Part shown: positions 23,201 to 34,549 of the stretch, one piece after another
How positions within the stretch are numbered: position 1 is the first letter of the stretch
How the letters are laid out: each line of letters opens with the position of its first letter
NCBI GenBank assembly: GCA_030268105.1
Contig: BSDZ01000008.1
Location: forward strand, 620,001-684,000
Source: Volvox africanus
Taxonomy: Eukaryota > Chlorophyta > Chlorophyceae > Chlamydomonadales > Volvocaceae
Direction: 5' to 3'
Length of the DNA: 64,000 bases
Notes under the pieces: generated by a model
The model's database searches: none
What the model saw: the letters and a program-made list of their open reading frames with translations, nothing else
What the model was told of the DNA's origin: nothing
Position numbers and translations under genes: made by a program

Positions 23201-24598
23201 AACGTAGGAGCTCAGGGAGTTAGCAGAAACAGGTAACAAAGTGTCCAAGTACATAGTACAGCAAATGAAAGACTATGCTTTTAGAATGATTAGTGGTACT
23301 TAAAAGCACTGCCCACCCTAGACATGATTAAGATTATTGTAACCGGAAGTGATAATTGCTGAGTGGTGACAGCTTAATTTACATTTATACATATGTATGT
23401 AAATAAGTATAATTTTCCTTTTCTAAACTTTTCAGGAGTTGCTTGAGGAGGAGGTGAGCGAGGACCAGAAGATTGAGGACGAGCAGGATGACGCCACCAC
23501 TGCGCCAGAGGAGGACGACAACAGAGAGAGTGAAATAGAATACTATTAGATAGAACTAACATCTAACATGTTTGTTTCTAAGCTTATATTAGAGCGGGCT
23601 GCTAAATGTGCGGTGGCAGATGAAGTTAGGATGTATGTACCTAATGATGATTGAAATGATTGGTGCATGGTACAAATGATTATTGAACTCATAAACAAAT
23701 TTGATTGGCAGGATTGGATGTGTAGAAATTTGATTGTTTCGTTGAATTAATGCGTACTCACCAATGGCTGCTTACCTGGATGCTATCCGAATATTGAACT
23801 GTAAATTATTGCCTGGAATATTTTCATCTATCAAAACTGAAATCCTATTGATATTCTTCATAACAGCTACGTACATTATGACAGGATAGTTTCCGTACAC
23901 ACAAAAATAATTCTGCAGCGGGTGGGCAAAACAGCAAACAATAACAGGAACGAGAACTGAAACAGTAAAGAAATAACCAGAACGACCAAAAGTAGTTGCA
24001 GTGAGCAAGAATGCGAGGCTGCCTCGTACGCAAAGCGAAAGTGGCGCGAATGTTGCTATCGCACGCGTAAGACCTTGCGAAAGCGTGCGAATATGTTAGT
24101 TACATGCGTTTAAAACTTTTACGCAACCCACAACTGCTACCTGTGTACGCATTATTCGCAGCATACGCAAGCATGCGTTAATGCGCGTTAATGCGCGTTA
24201 GGCGTGCGTATATTGTGCGTTAGAGAACTTTAACTTCCATGCACGCTATGTATTTTTGCTTGCGTATGGGTCTCTAACGCTTGCGTTGCGTTAGGCCTAA
24301 CGCACACCTTAGAATCTATGTGGGTGCGTTTGACATTGCGTAAGTTCGCGTTAGGTTGCGTTAGCTAACGCAAAGTAAACGCAAACATTTTCGTTCCCTC
24401 CCAAAAAAGTTTATTTGCGATTGCGTTAGGTGCGTTAGGATTGCGTTAGCGATACGCAAGCAATAACGCAATGCGTTTGATTTGCGTTAGGCTTTGCGTT
24501 AGCTCGCGTTAGTTCGCGTTAAGCTTGCGTTAGGCTTGCGTTAGGGGTCCCTAACGCGAGCCTAACGCGAGCTAACGCACGAATTCCTTGTTATAGTG
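20293..24598 (+). mobile_element. CACTA-type DNA transposon copy E3, inverted, in a CH1 intron
   Basis: Starts CACTATAACAACAG at 20293 and ends CCTTGTTATAGTG at 24598; 4306 bp. The 3-bp target duplication is GTT (20290-20292, 24599-24601). It lies between the CNBD exon (ends 20001) and the long exon (starts 24959), in the orientation opposite to E2. The two copies look almost identical base for base and are separated by only 1.5 kb, making a very large inverted repeat. The element gene here is on the plus strand. Confidence 0.92.
22209..23549 (+). pseudogene. Remnant of the element gene in E3
   Basis: Exons 22209-22373, 22586-22663, 22853-22921, 23010-23069 and 23436-23549, all phase 0 with AG acceptors and GT donors. 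Reads KNGRNDVPLGTHNGRPSKGQ..., a Lys/Arg/Ser-rich middle, VPLEDKSTDDDDSYDHQGQK, and the acidic tail ELLEEEVSEDQKIEDEQDD ending EIEYY*. A TGA (CAC TGA CAG) sits one codon before the first donor, so the remnant cannot encode one product as spliced. This is the easiest copy in which to see the exon series. Confidence 0.6.
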
Positions 24599-24958
24599 GT
24601 TAGATAGGGACATACACGTGCTTGTTGCTGGTCATCATGCGTACATGGAGTTACGGACCCGCGATAATGGCCCAGGTGCCATGCCTATATATTGTTAGTC
24701 TTGGATCCACTACGACGACGATTATTCAATGGATAAGGCCCATAGTCCCTCTATGAATGTCCAATCTGCGTATGCAACTGCCGGTCTACTGCTGATACTT
24801 AATTTGCGAGTTACGCAAAAGCACCTTGGGCACTTAGCTAGGTTGCTGCACGCAGCTTATCCAGCATTTGCACATGTAAATGTATTGATCGAGAGTGTTA
24901 GCCGCCGACTTCTTCCGACGTCTCTTTACCTGCTGACGACGTACGTACGCGTCCCCAG

Positions 24959-27163
24959 GACGCCATGCGAGACTTTCCCGAAAGCACAGAGCTCGTCCGG
25001 AGCAGAGCCCAGGTGAAACTGGAGGATCACGAGATTGGGCCCGCGGTCTGGGCCGCATCCATGGCCGCCAGTCTTATGCAGCAGCAGCAGATGCGTGAGC
25101 TGAAACAAGCCGACAACATGGGCGGAAGCAATGGCGAGGGCCACAACTCCGCCGTCCCCACATCGAGCACGTTGGCCCGGCCCGACAAACCTGCTTGGGA
25201 TGATGCCATAAAGCTCTTACGTCCTAACAAGGATTATTATCGTCATGCTGTTACGGGTGGGATCCTTGGCAGCACCACACCCGCCCAAGGTGCTTGCACT
25301 TCTCACGCAGCGTCTAGGAGTCAAGCCCAGGCACAAAGTTACCCTTGGAGGCAAGTCCGGAGTCTAACCAGCAGAGTGGCAGCGAGAAGGGACTCAGCTG
25401 CTCCAGGGACGACCAGCGAGATGCACCAAAATTGCCGCATGCAAACGCAGAAAGGGGGTGGCACTGTCATCACCACTGCTGCTGGTGATGATGCTGATGC
25501 CGCCGGTCGTCCGACTTCCTACAACCCTCCTGCCAGGGGCGGTTCCGGAGCCTCAGGTTTGGCCAAGCCGCTGGCTGAGGCCACGGAGGATGCCTTCCAG
25601 CTCACGCTCGCCCTCAGAAAGGAAAACGTCGATACCGTTAACCCTGACATTCGGTTTGACAGCAATTACCAGCCCAGCGTTTCTGCATCCTCCATTGATT
25701 CCCTCTATGCGGCCCTTACCCGATCGTCCGCTGCGCCTGCAGCAGCAGCGAATACTGCCTTCGAGGGCGAACCCTTGTACCCTGGTAATCCTCACGCCAT
25801 GCAGCACAGCGCAGTGGGTAGTAAAACCCTACTGACATCCAATACTATGAAACGGCGACGGGCGCCACGGCTGCCGGTCGAAACCGTACAGGCTCGCGCG
25901 CCGCATAACTTCGCGGCCAGGCAAAGAGATGAATCAGCAAGGAGTAAGCACTTCCCAGGTCGAGACTCGAACCAGCATCAGCAGCAGCATCAACATCAGC
26001 TGTGGGAGCAGCAGTTCCTCGATAGCGTCAATGCAATGGAATGGTTGCTCAATTCTGGCGCCCCGTCACGTCATACAGCGTGCTCGCTCTCACGTGACAC
26101 GTCAGGTGCCGCAGGTACGGTGTCGGCGGTTTCCATGGGACAAGACAATGTCGTCGTACCATTCCAGGTCACATCGACACGCCCGAGTACCCCCCGTACC
26201 GCTTCCTCAGTCGTCACAACGCAACATTCGCAACCCCCCTCGCTGCCTCCGGTCACGCTTTTCTGCTCGTTTGATCCACGAGATCTTGTGGGGTTGGAAC
26301 GCGCATGCTTCAGCTCACAGCGCTCGATGGATGCTGGCGGTGGTATCGTACGGTTCTTGAGCAAGCGCGCGCTCAAGGAAGCCGCTGCTGCCGGTTCTGG
26401 TTCACATGCCGGAATGAGAGCCACCGCTGCTGGAAGTAGCAGCAGTCCCGTGGGTCCAGCCGTGGTGACCCCCCTCCACGCGATGCCCAGTGATGTCTGC
26501 GCCATCGGTATTGGCGGCGCTGGGCTGGCTCTGCAGGCTCATCAAGCCTCCCATGATCCAAAGATTAATAAACAAAAATTAGACGAAGATAGTGATACAA
26601 TTGGCGGCAGCTCCGCACAGCAGCGGATTCCCACTGCATCTCAGCTGCTGTTCCTCACACCGCAGCCCTTCCTAGGCCACGATCCTCTGGGCTCACTTTT
26701 CGACACGCAACCTCCCCCAACCGTCAACCCACCAGCCACCTTCGGCCGCCACTGGCAAGGCAAATCAGGGAGGCCTTCCGGAAGCCAGCTTGGCGCTCTA
26801 GGTTCGACAGCCGGCGCGGCAGCGGCGGCATCATTTGACCCGCACGGTCTCTCTCTCATGGGGTTTGGCGCTTCCACGGAGGACAGTACGACACGGCGGT
26901 TGGTCCAGCCCATTGGCCGGCGCAGTTTCCGAGCCTCAGCGATGCACGGCTCGGGCCGCCGGTTCAGTGGCTCCAGCTGCATGCTTTCCCATATGCCTTC
27001 GGAAGCCTCTGCGTGCTGCGACGTGAACGAATGGCTTAATGACCAGCATCAGCCGTGTCGCCACCCTCGTTGCAATATGCTGGAGCTTGAGCTGGCCCAG
27101 GCCCGGCGGCAGCTGGCTGCTACCCAGGCGCATTTAGAGTGCGTCCTAACAGAGCCGCTTAAG
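24959..27163 (+). CDS. CH1 long exon: CNBD C-helix and low-complexity cytoplasmic tail
   Basis: 735 open codons from a CCCCAG acceptor to a GTCGGT donor, phase 0 at both ends. Begins DAMRDFPESTELVRSRAQVK, the C-helix of the nucleotide-binding domain, then LEDHEIG, conserved in CH2. The middle is Ser/Ala/Gln-rich and poorly conserved. Shared islands are FLGHDPL (FLGLDPL in CH2) and the terminal coiled coil MLELELAQARRQLAATQAHL. The tail is probably a cytoplasmic regulatory or scaffolding region; no known domain seen. Confidence 0.85.
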
Positions 27164-27487
27164 GTCGGTGTCCTCCGTATATAGTAACAAGCGATGTGGG
27201 GGTTGAAAGAGGATGCCTTCAAAACCCTAGACCCTCAAAACACCAAACTCCTGAAAACCTAGAATCCCAGCTCCATATGTACAGGATACGTGACGAACAC
27301 GACATTAGTGGAAACATTGTCGGTAAAGCGGTTGATGAGATCGCAATGTCCAGGGAATTTGCACGACCCGCGATGCATTCTGTTTTAAGGCTTCCATGTG
27401 TTCGTTTTAGTGCTTTGGGGGCTTCAGCGCGCACTGCTGAGAGGTTTAGATGTTTCCGGTTGTACGCTCTGCTCATGGTGGTTGCAG

Positions 27488-27602
27488 AATCCAGCGATCC
27501 GAATGGTCGTACAGCGTGAGAATGACGCCGCGGTCAGCGCAGTCAACGCTCGGATGGTGGCGGTCCTTCAGAATCTGTTGGACAAGCTGTCACATGTCTC
27601 AG
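27488..27602 (+). CDS. CH1 coiled-coil exon
   Basis: 115 nt (same as CH2 47736-47850). Reads NPAIRMVVQRENDAAVSAVN and MVAVLQNLLDKLSHVSG, with heptad-like spacing. It continues the coiled coil begun at the end of the preceding exon. Likely an oligomerisation segment, by analogy with the CNG channel tail; inference. Confidence 0.75.
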
Positions 27603-27689
27603 GTAAGATGCCGCGCGGGTCGCAGGGTGTCTGTCGTACAGTGTGCAGGTCGTACAGTGTGTAGTATCCTGATTAGGTTGCTTGTCTAA

Positions 27690-27810
27690 GGCGGGTCCTA
27701 TCCATCCGAGATGGACCTACCCTGTCAATCTGGACATCTTCTGATATCTCGGGCCTTCGTTGTAGCTTTAGTCGGATGTTATTATAGAGATTCAACACAC
27801 GACAGCTAAC
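27690..27810 (+). repeat. Dispersed non-coding repeat (core CTTCYGAT..CGGGCCTT)
   Basis: CTGGACATCTTCTGATATC followed by CGGGCCTTC and, further on, a GAGATTCAACAC block. It matches repeats at 49223-49325 and 52257-52375 on the plus strand and at 44865-44975 and 51477-51566 on the minus strand. No coding frame is preserved between copies. Confidence 0.5.
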
Positions 27811-28194
27811 CGCTGCTTAGAACACAACCTTCATTCCTGAGTATTGACGCAGGGTGTACAAAAGTGACATTTATTGGGAATTCGGAGCCCGCTGTAACAA
27901 CATAGTTGCATACGAAACTGCCGTGCGGTATCCCTTATATATATCATATCGTATCGCATATACATCGTCTCGTATCGTGTCGTACATAGGATGACCGATA
28001 TCTTCAAGCCTAAACCATGCACGGTGGCACATTACAATTTGCGCTGTTTGTAGGACGAGCCTCCCTAGATAAATTTGTGTCAACAACATGCTCCTCCTGA
28101 GCCTCCATTTCGTTCGCCTCCACCTGGCATGACTTACATGAGATCACGCCATGACGTGCATGACGCCGAATTTTCCCATCTCACCCGGCTACAG

Positions 28195-28726
28195 TCCGTG
28201 CAGAGGACCTCGCCAACCAGGTCTTTGGCGTCGACGACCGGCTGCAGCGTCTCGAAGACGAGCAAAGTGGTGGTTTCGGAGCCACTGCCGCCGCCGCAGG
28301 CGCAGCGCTCACAGTCGGTGGCAGCGCCTTGCGGTGGTTCCCAACAGTTTCAGACACCGGTGGCGACGGCTCCATTCTGGTAGACGCACCTATCCAGGGG
28401 CCGGAGGTGCAGAGGCGAAACACGGTGTCGGCATTTGCGGGTCTGATCGGGCCGCAAAGCACCGCAAGCGGCCAGATGGGTGTGCTTCTGCCACTGTCCA
28501 CGGCAGCTGCAGCTACTGGAAGTAGCGTTTGCAGCTTCCGACCTGCTTTAGGGCGACAGTCGTCCTTTAGACAAATGCAAAACCTCCATCCCCGCCGATC
28601 CTCTACGCTGGGTCTTAGGGGTTTTCCTGCTGAAGAGCTTCCAGTCGAGATCGGCGTCCCGGGTGGCGCTGGGAGCGGTGTAATGGTTCCCGAGGCGGGG
28701 ATAGCTCCAGGGGCGCCGGACATGGA
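28195..28726 (+). CDS. CH1 last exon, part upstream of E4
   Basis: Begins VRAEDLANQVFGVDDRLQRL, matching DLSQQIFSVDDRLQRLEE in CH2 (48155). It then becomes Gly/Ala/Ser-rich and ends GAPDM plus GA at 28726, where E4 begins. The frame continues beyond E4 at 33046. Confidence 0.75.
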
Positions 28727-31700
28727 CACTATAACAAGGAATTCGTGCGTTAGCTCGCATTAGGCTCACGCTAGGGACCCCTAACGCAAGCCTAACGCAA
28801 GCTTAACGCGAACTAATGCGAGCTAACGCAAAGCCTAACGCAAATCAAACGCATTGCGTTATTGCTTGCGTATCGCTAACGCAATCCTAATGCACCTAAT
28901 GCAATCGCAAATAAACTTTTTTGGGAGGGAACGAAAATGTTTGCGTTTACTTTGCGTTAGCTAACGCAACCTAACACGAACTTACGCAATGTCAAACGCA
29001 CCCACATAGATTCTAAGGTGTGCGTTAGGCCTAACGCAACGCAAGCGTTAGAGACCCATACGCAAGCAAAAATACATAGCGTGCATGGAAGTTAAAGTTC
29101 TCTAACGCACAATATACGCACGCCTAACGCACATTAACGCGCATTAACGCATGCTTGTGTATGCTGCGAATAATGTGTACACAGGTAGCAGTTGTGGGTT
29201 GCGTAAAAGTTTTAAACGCATGTAACTAACATATTCGCACGCTTTCACAAGGTCTTACGCGTGCGATAGCAACATTCGCGCCACTTTCGCTTTGCGTACG
29301 AGGCAGCCTCGCATTCTTGCTCACTGTAACTACTTTTGGTCGTTCTGGTTATTTCTTTACTGTTTCAGTTATCGTTCCTGTTATTGTTTGCTGTTTTGCC
29401 CACCCGCTGCAGAATTATTTTTGTGTGTACGGAAGCTATCCTGTCGTAATGTACGTAGCTGTTATGAAGAATATCAATAGGATTTCAGTTTTGATAGATG
29501 AAAATATTCCAGGCAATAATTTACAGTTCAATATTCGGAAAGCATCCAGGTAAGCAGCCATTGGTGAGTACGCATTAATTCAACGAAACAATCAAATTTC
29601 TACACATCCAATCCTGCCAATCAAATTTTGTTTATGAGTTCAATAATCATTTGTACCATGCACCAATCATTTCAATCATCATTAGGTACATACATCCTAA
29701 CTTTATCTGCCACCGCACATTTAGCAGCCCGCTCTAATATAAGCTTAGAAACAAACATGTTAGATGTTAGTTCTATCTAATAGTCTTCTATTTCACTCTC
29801 TCTGTTGTCGTCCTCCTCTGGCGCAGTGGTGGCGTCATCCTGCTCGTCCTCAATCTTCTCGTCCTCGCTCACCTCCTCCTCAAGCAACTCCTGAAAAGTT
29901 TAGAAAAGGAAAATTATACTTATTTACATGCATATGTATAAATGTAAATTAAGCTGTCACCACTCAGCAATTATCACTTCCGGTTACAATAATCTTAATC
30001 ATGTCTAGGGTGGGCAGTGCTTTTAAGTACCACTAATCATTCTAAAAGCATGGTCTTTCATTTGCTGTACTATGTACTTGGACACTTTGTTACCTGTTTC
30101 TGCTAACTCCCTGAGCTCCCACGTTGACGTAGTGCCCATGTACATCGCACACCTTCCAAAACACTCTTGACCTTTATCAGTCGAAACAACACATATTATA
30201 ATTATACATTCAAACATGAAGGAAGTTTAGATAATAAGCTGAACTAAGGAAATTACCTTCTGTCCCTGGTGGTCGTAACTGTCATCGTCATCTGTAGACT
30301 TGTCTTCCAACGGCACCTGCTGGTCCAAAGTACGTGAAGGGACTTGGTAGTAATAAAAAGGTTATATTAAAAAGTAAGTAATGTCTGACCTCAATATTTC
30401 GTACCTTTCTTTTGGTGCCCGTGCTTGGTCGCCTCACTTTCGTGGATGGCCGCACATCGTCATCGTTCGTTACCTTCAAGGGCCGACGTTAGCACACATA
30501 TATGATTTGAGAAATTACAAGCTTACAATTTCTATCAAAAAAGAGAAAAATAAATCGACATATGGCACATCAAATGACAAAGCACACAGCAAATGAAAAG
30601 AATATAACGAAACATGAAATTACAGCTCAATAAAACAGGAAGACAGGATGAATGGGCTGTACCTTTTTTGCTGCTGCCATGCTTGAGTTCCTAGCTTTCC
30701 TGCTGGAGTTCCTTGTCGTAGAGGGCTGTGAACTCTTTGCCTACATAAAAAGGAAGTACGTTTGGGGAGAATAGGAACAATTACATAAAAGACAGAAAGG
30801 AGAAAACAGGTTAAAGGACATTAATGATCTGTACATCCCTGTATATGAGATCCGTAATGTACATCACCCATCCAGCAATAATTTTGCTAAGCGTGCCTGG
30901 TAATTTGCACACCCCATCATCCACTCTCCGTACTACTAGTATTTGCACTAACCTGTCAGCGTCTAGCGGCCTTGACCTCCTTCTCCTTCTGATGTATGCT
31001 AGCTGCATTGGCAGCCAGCACCATCATCGATGCATCTTCACCATGCACGGGCTGCTTTTGGCCTTTGCTAGGGCGCCCATTATGAGTTCCTAATGGCACG
31101 TCATTTCGGCCGTTTTTCTGCGGGTTGGTGGCAATAAAGTATTTCGTACACGACAAAAATAAACGCAGGAAAAAAATTTATTCTTTTACTAGTTAAAGTA
31201 AAATACAAATCTTATGCATACGTACTACTTAAAAGTGAAGAGTAGTGCTTCCGTACTCCATCCAGGGTTGTGCGGCTGCCAATCAATCCCATGTAAGCAA
31301 CAATGTTTCATAACCCTGCTTTACAACATCCTTTATATGTACATTTAATGCCACCCATTGTACACAGTCGTCAGGTCGTCCATGTCATACGGTAGCAGTT
31401 CTATTGGACAACCTTGCTTGCGCAGGCAGCATACGTATAATTTCTGCAGCATCAACAGCTAATCATATATTTGTAAAGAAATAATAATTGCTTCAGTAAT
31501 GAATGGAGCCGCCTTCTGCTTATGATGGAAAGTCCCATATGAAACCCTTTACATCCCGAAAACACTTTTCCCCTGAAAGTCAGGAACATTTTCAGTGTGT
31601 CATGCCTGGAAGGGAGCCACTAGAAGGCAACATTGCATCGGATCTGCTAGATGGCATCGACCAAGGCAGCAGCCGCTTGGCTCAAAGCTTGGCTCTTCCT

Positions 31701-33042
31701 GGTATTAGTAGCAATGAGAAGTGACTTCATTGTGACGAGGATGTTTAGAATCACCATTGCAATGTTTGTACTTGAGATGCCCCGTCTATGTGCCCCGTCT
31801 TGGGAGCCAGGGCCAGTGGGATGGGATGGAAGGCAAGGGTTCTGGGCAGCCCTCAGTACAGCGCCGTCATCGGCTTAGGCACGTGCTTGGAGTTTCTGGA
31901 GCCATGAAACAATTCTGGTTAGGAATGTGCATGACGTTTTTGATGCAATAACAAAATGATGACCGTGCTGAAAATTGTGGCGTGAATCCGTTAACTATTC
32001 ATTCCCGTGCAGCGATTGAACTATTCTGCATTGCAATATGTCTGGATTGGGGAAGCATTGGGGTCATAGAGTACCTCTCACACATGCTCGTTTTCATGGT
32101 CAATTTTCACACATACACCAAGCTGCTATGATGCTTGCCGGACAAGGGTATCTAATTTTGGGGGCCTGCTCGATGTGTAACTGTGGCTCTTGGTGACTTT
32201 GTTTGGGTCTCCATCTGGAAACATTGTTGCCTGGCTACTGTGTAAGGTTTGCTGTTGCCAAATTTCCTCGGTCCTTACCAAGACTTGCTAACTCCGGCAG
32301 CTTCCTGCTCAATAATTAGAAAGCCTTCCATAATTAGAAAGGTAGCCCTGAACAGCCATGTGTGGCACTTCAGAGTTCTATGTTATAAAGTAAGCCACAT
32401 GTACAGGTTCTAAATTCGTATAATGGTAGCGATTTAGCGATGTTAACAAGCGTTCACCAGAGCAATCTCTTGTACAACGACTAGTATTCATAGCGCTATC
32501 CTAAATTGAAATTAACTTTGAAGATATTTTATGCACAAAGTCTCGAGACTACTGCACAATAAGAGCAAGTAAGCAAACTAAATAAATCCGGCAAACCCGT
32601 GCTCCGAACATTATTATGCACTATCTATATAAACTTTGCGTAAACTGCGTTACAGTGCGTTACGTGCGTATCGTAACGCACTGTACGCAAGATATACGCA
32701 AGCTGTTTGCGTAAAGTTAACGCGTGCGTTAGGTTTGCGATCGCGTGCGTTAGGTTTGCGTTAGGCTCGCGTTAGAACATACGCAAGCCCCCGATTTTCG
32801 AGCACCACGAAACGTAATAAAAATTACAGGGAACTTTTATAATCATTATAAATATTGTTTTCATTTAAACGAACTTGAAAACGACGCACTATAACAGACG
32901 TTCTGTCAAGTTTTCTATTTCTTTGCGTTAGGCTCGCGTTAGGCTAACGCAACCTCTAACGCACAAAACGCAGCCTTACGCACACATACGCGCCCTAACG
33001 CAGCCTAACGCGAGCCTAACGCACGAATCTGTTGTTATAGTG
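28727..33042 (-). mobile_element. CACTA-type DNA transposon copy E4, in the CH1 last exon
   Basis: Starts CACTATAACAAGG at 28727 and ends TTGTTATAGTG at 33042; 4316 bp, same orientation as E2. The flanks are GGA (28724-28726) and GGC (33043-33045), a 3-bp duplication with one mismatch. If one flank copy is ignored the exon reads GAC ATG GAC CTT CTA GAA and stays open for another 240 codons. Several CpG-type substitutions (GCG to GTG or ACG) separate E4 from E2 and E3, so it may be a little older or more mutated. Confidence 0.9.
29777..31117 (-). pseudogene. Remnant of the element gene in E4
   Basis: Same five minus-strand exons as in E2. The TGA before the first donor is present here too (CGC TGA CAG). 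The C-terminal exon ends EIEDY and TAG at 29777-29779. As in E2 and E3, the 5' exons seen in E1 are replaced by a different segment (about 31215-31920). Confidence 0.55.
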
Positions 33043-33778
33043 GGCCCTTCTAGAAGCCACCATGAGCCGCGCTGCGGGCAAGAACATCCGGCGGCGCCAA
33101 TCCACGCGCGACCTGTCCGTCCTGACCTCGACTACTATTGTTGCTCAACAGCAGCAGCAGCAGCAGCAACAACAACAACAACAACAACAACAGCAACATC
33201 AACAGTGCCAACAGGAGCAGCAGGAGCAACAGCAACTACAACAGCAACAACAAGCGCGTCAATCGGAGCCCTCCAGCCCCGCCCTCCTGTCCGGGCTCAA
33301 TAGCCGGGCTGAGAGCGGCGGTGGAGGCGGCGGTACGGGCAGGGCCGTACGGCAGCGCTCTGGCTGCGGGGAACGCGTATCACCGACTTCGTCATGTGGG
33401 TCCAGGCGCATCCTCATAAACGTGACGAGCGCTCAGACAACATCGCTCGGTTCGTCACTATCTTCGGGATCCGAGCAGGGATGTTGTGAGGGAATACGAG
33501 GAGCAGTAGGTGCTGTGGTGGCCGCCACTGTTGGCGCAGACGTAGGCGTGGGCGCAGCTATAGGCATGGTCGTGGATGCGGCTGCCGTGGAAAACTCCTG
33601 TGTGTCCCCTGGAGCGACCGCTGAAGGAAGGCATCATTTGCAACGAGCGGCGTCTTGGGTTCCTGAGATCTTGCCCTCAGTTCCCCTTGATGAAAACATA
33701 TGCAGCACGGATTTTATGCCGCGGCAGCACGGCGGCAGAGGGAGATGTAGCAGCGTCTCGGAGCCGCAGGTCGTGTAG
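33043..33778 (+). CDS. CH1 last exon, part downstream of E4, with polyGln tract
   Basis: Frame starting at 33044 reads LLEATMSRAAGKNIRRRQST, then a Gln tract of CAG/CAA codons at about 33147-33255, then Ser/Gly-rich sequence to TAG at 33776-33778. The basic RRRQSTRDLSVL resembles TRTKSLLAHAG of the CH2 last exon, which supports this frame over the poly-Ala/Thr and poly-Leu frames. CH2 carries shorter Gln runs near its end. Confidence 0.6.
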
Positions 33779-34445
33779 GCTGCTGTGGCACACGCAGCCA
33801 TACGTTTTCACCTACAAGCAAGATAGAGACGTCGACGGGAGCAATCAACAGCAACTCGAGGTGCTACGATGCAACGACTTGGCCGGAGCCCGCGAGCGCG
33901 TGTCCCAACGGGTCCATGCATGGAAGTACAACGGGTTGCATGACGGGTCTCGATAGCACTATGAAAGGATAAAACGATAGATGGCGTATGCAATCTCTAA
34001 CGAAGCTGCGGTCATCGAATCATCCATATCAAATGCAGTTATCTTCCAGATATGGATAATGGCCTACGGCCCTACTTTGCCGCGCCCAATAGATGGCCGC
34101 GCGCAGGCTTGCGTGTGTGAATTTTAATATCGGTAATTGTGTATGCAGATGAAGCAAGGACTTAAACCTGAAGGCGGCCCGGCAGGTGCCGACGTGCAGT
34201 TTTCCAGAGTTAAGCAGATAGAGATACATGCTGACCATACGAGGACGTGATATACATAATAACAATTCGCAGTTGTTAATCGAAGATAAAATTTTGATTT
34301 GCGTTAGGTATATTATTGGTGGTTTCATGAAATGACATTGTGTACTGCTGAGGAGTTGAGATCATAATGAAATGCCACAGCAGGGCCATGCATAATCTCG
34401 CTCTGAAGTCCGCTTGGGCGCCCGTCGTCATATCTATAGTGTGAG
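33779..34445. other. CH1-CH2 intergenic stretch
   Basis: No exon recognised. Would contain the CH1 3' UTR and the CH2 promoter if CH2 starts at 34446. Confidence 0.4.
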
Positions 34446-34541
34446 ATGCCTTTCAGTTGCTTGGAATTATTGAAGGATGACAAGCTGATTTGCTTCAGTC
34501 AAAATGGGCTGTTGAGAAAGCGCTGGAAAGGATGGATCCAG
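34446..34541 (+). CDS. Candidate first exon of CH2
   Basis: ATG opens MPFSCLELLKDDKLICFSQN and ends at CAG|GTATGT. LELLKDD resembles LELLSDD near 10.28 kb upstream of CH1. If real, an intron of about 4 kb containing LTR copy D separates it from the next CH2 exon. Evidence is thin. Confidence 0.3.
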
Positions 34542-34549
34542 GTATGTGT

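Noticed and set aside
25458..25835. Alternative plus-strand frame inside the CH1 long exon
   Set aside because: The 735-codon frame continues the CNBD C-helix and matches CH2; the alternative does not.
28181..28729. 182-codon minus-strand frame opposite the CH1 last exon
   Set aside because: Shadow of a GC-rich exon whose plus-strand frame matches CH2.
33040..33303. Poly-Ala/Thr frame across the E4 right junction
   Set aside because: Begins inside the transposon end, ends at 33303, and lacks the basic motif shared with CH2; the polyGln frame stays in phase with the upstream exon.
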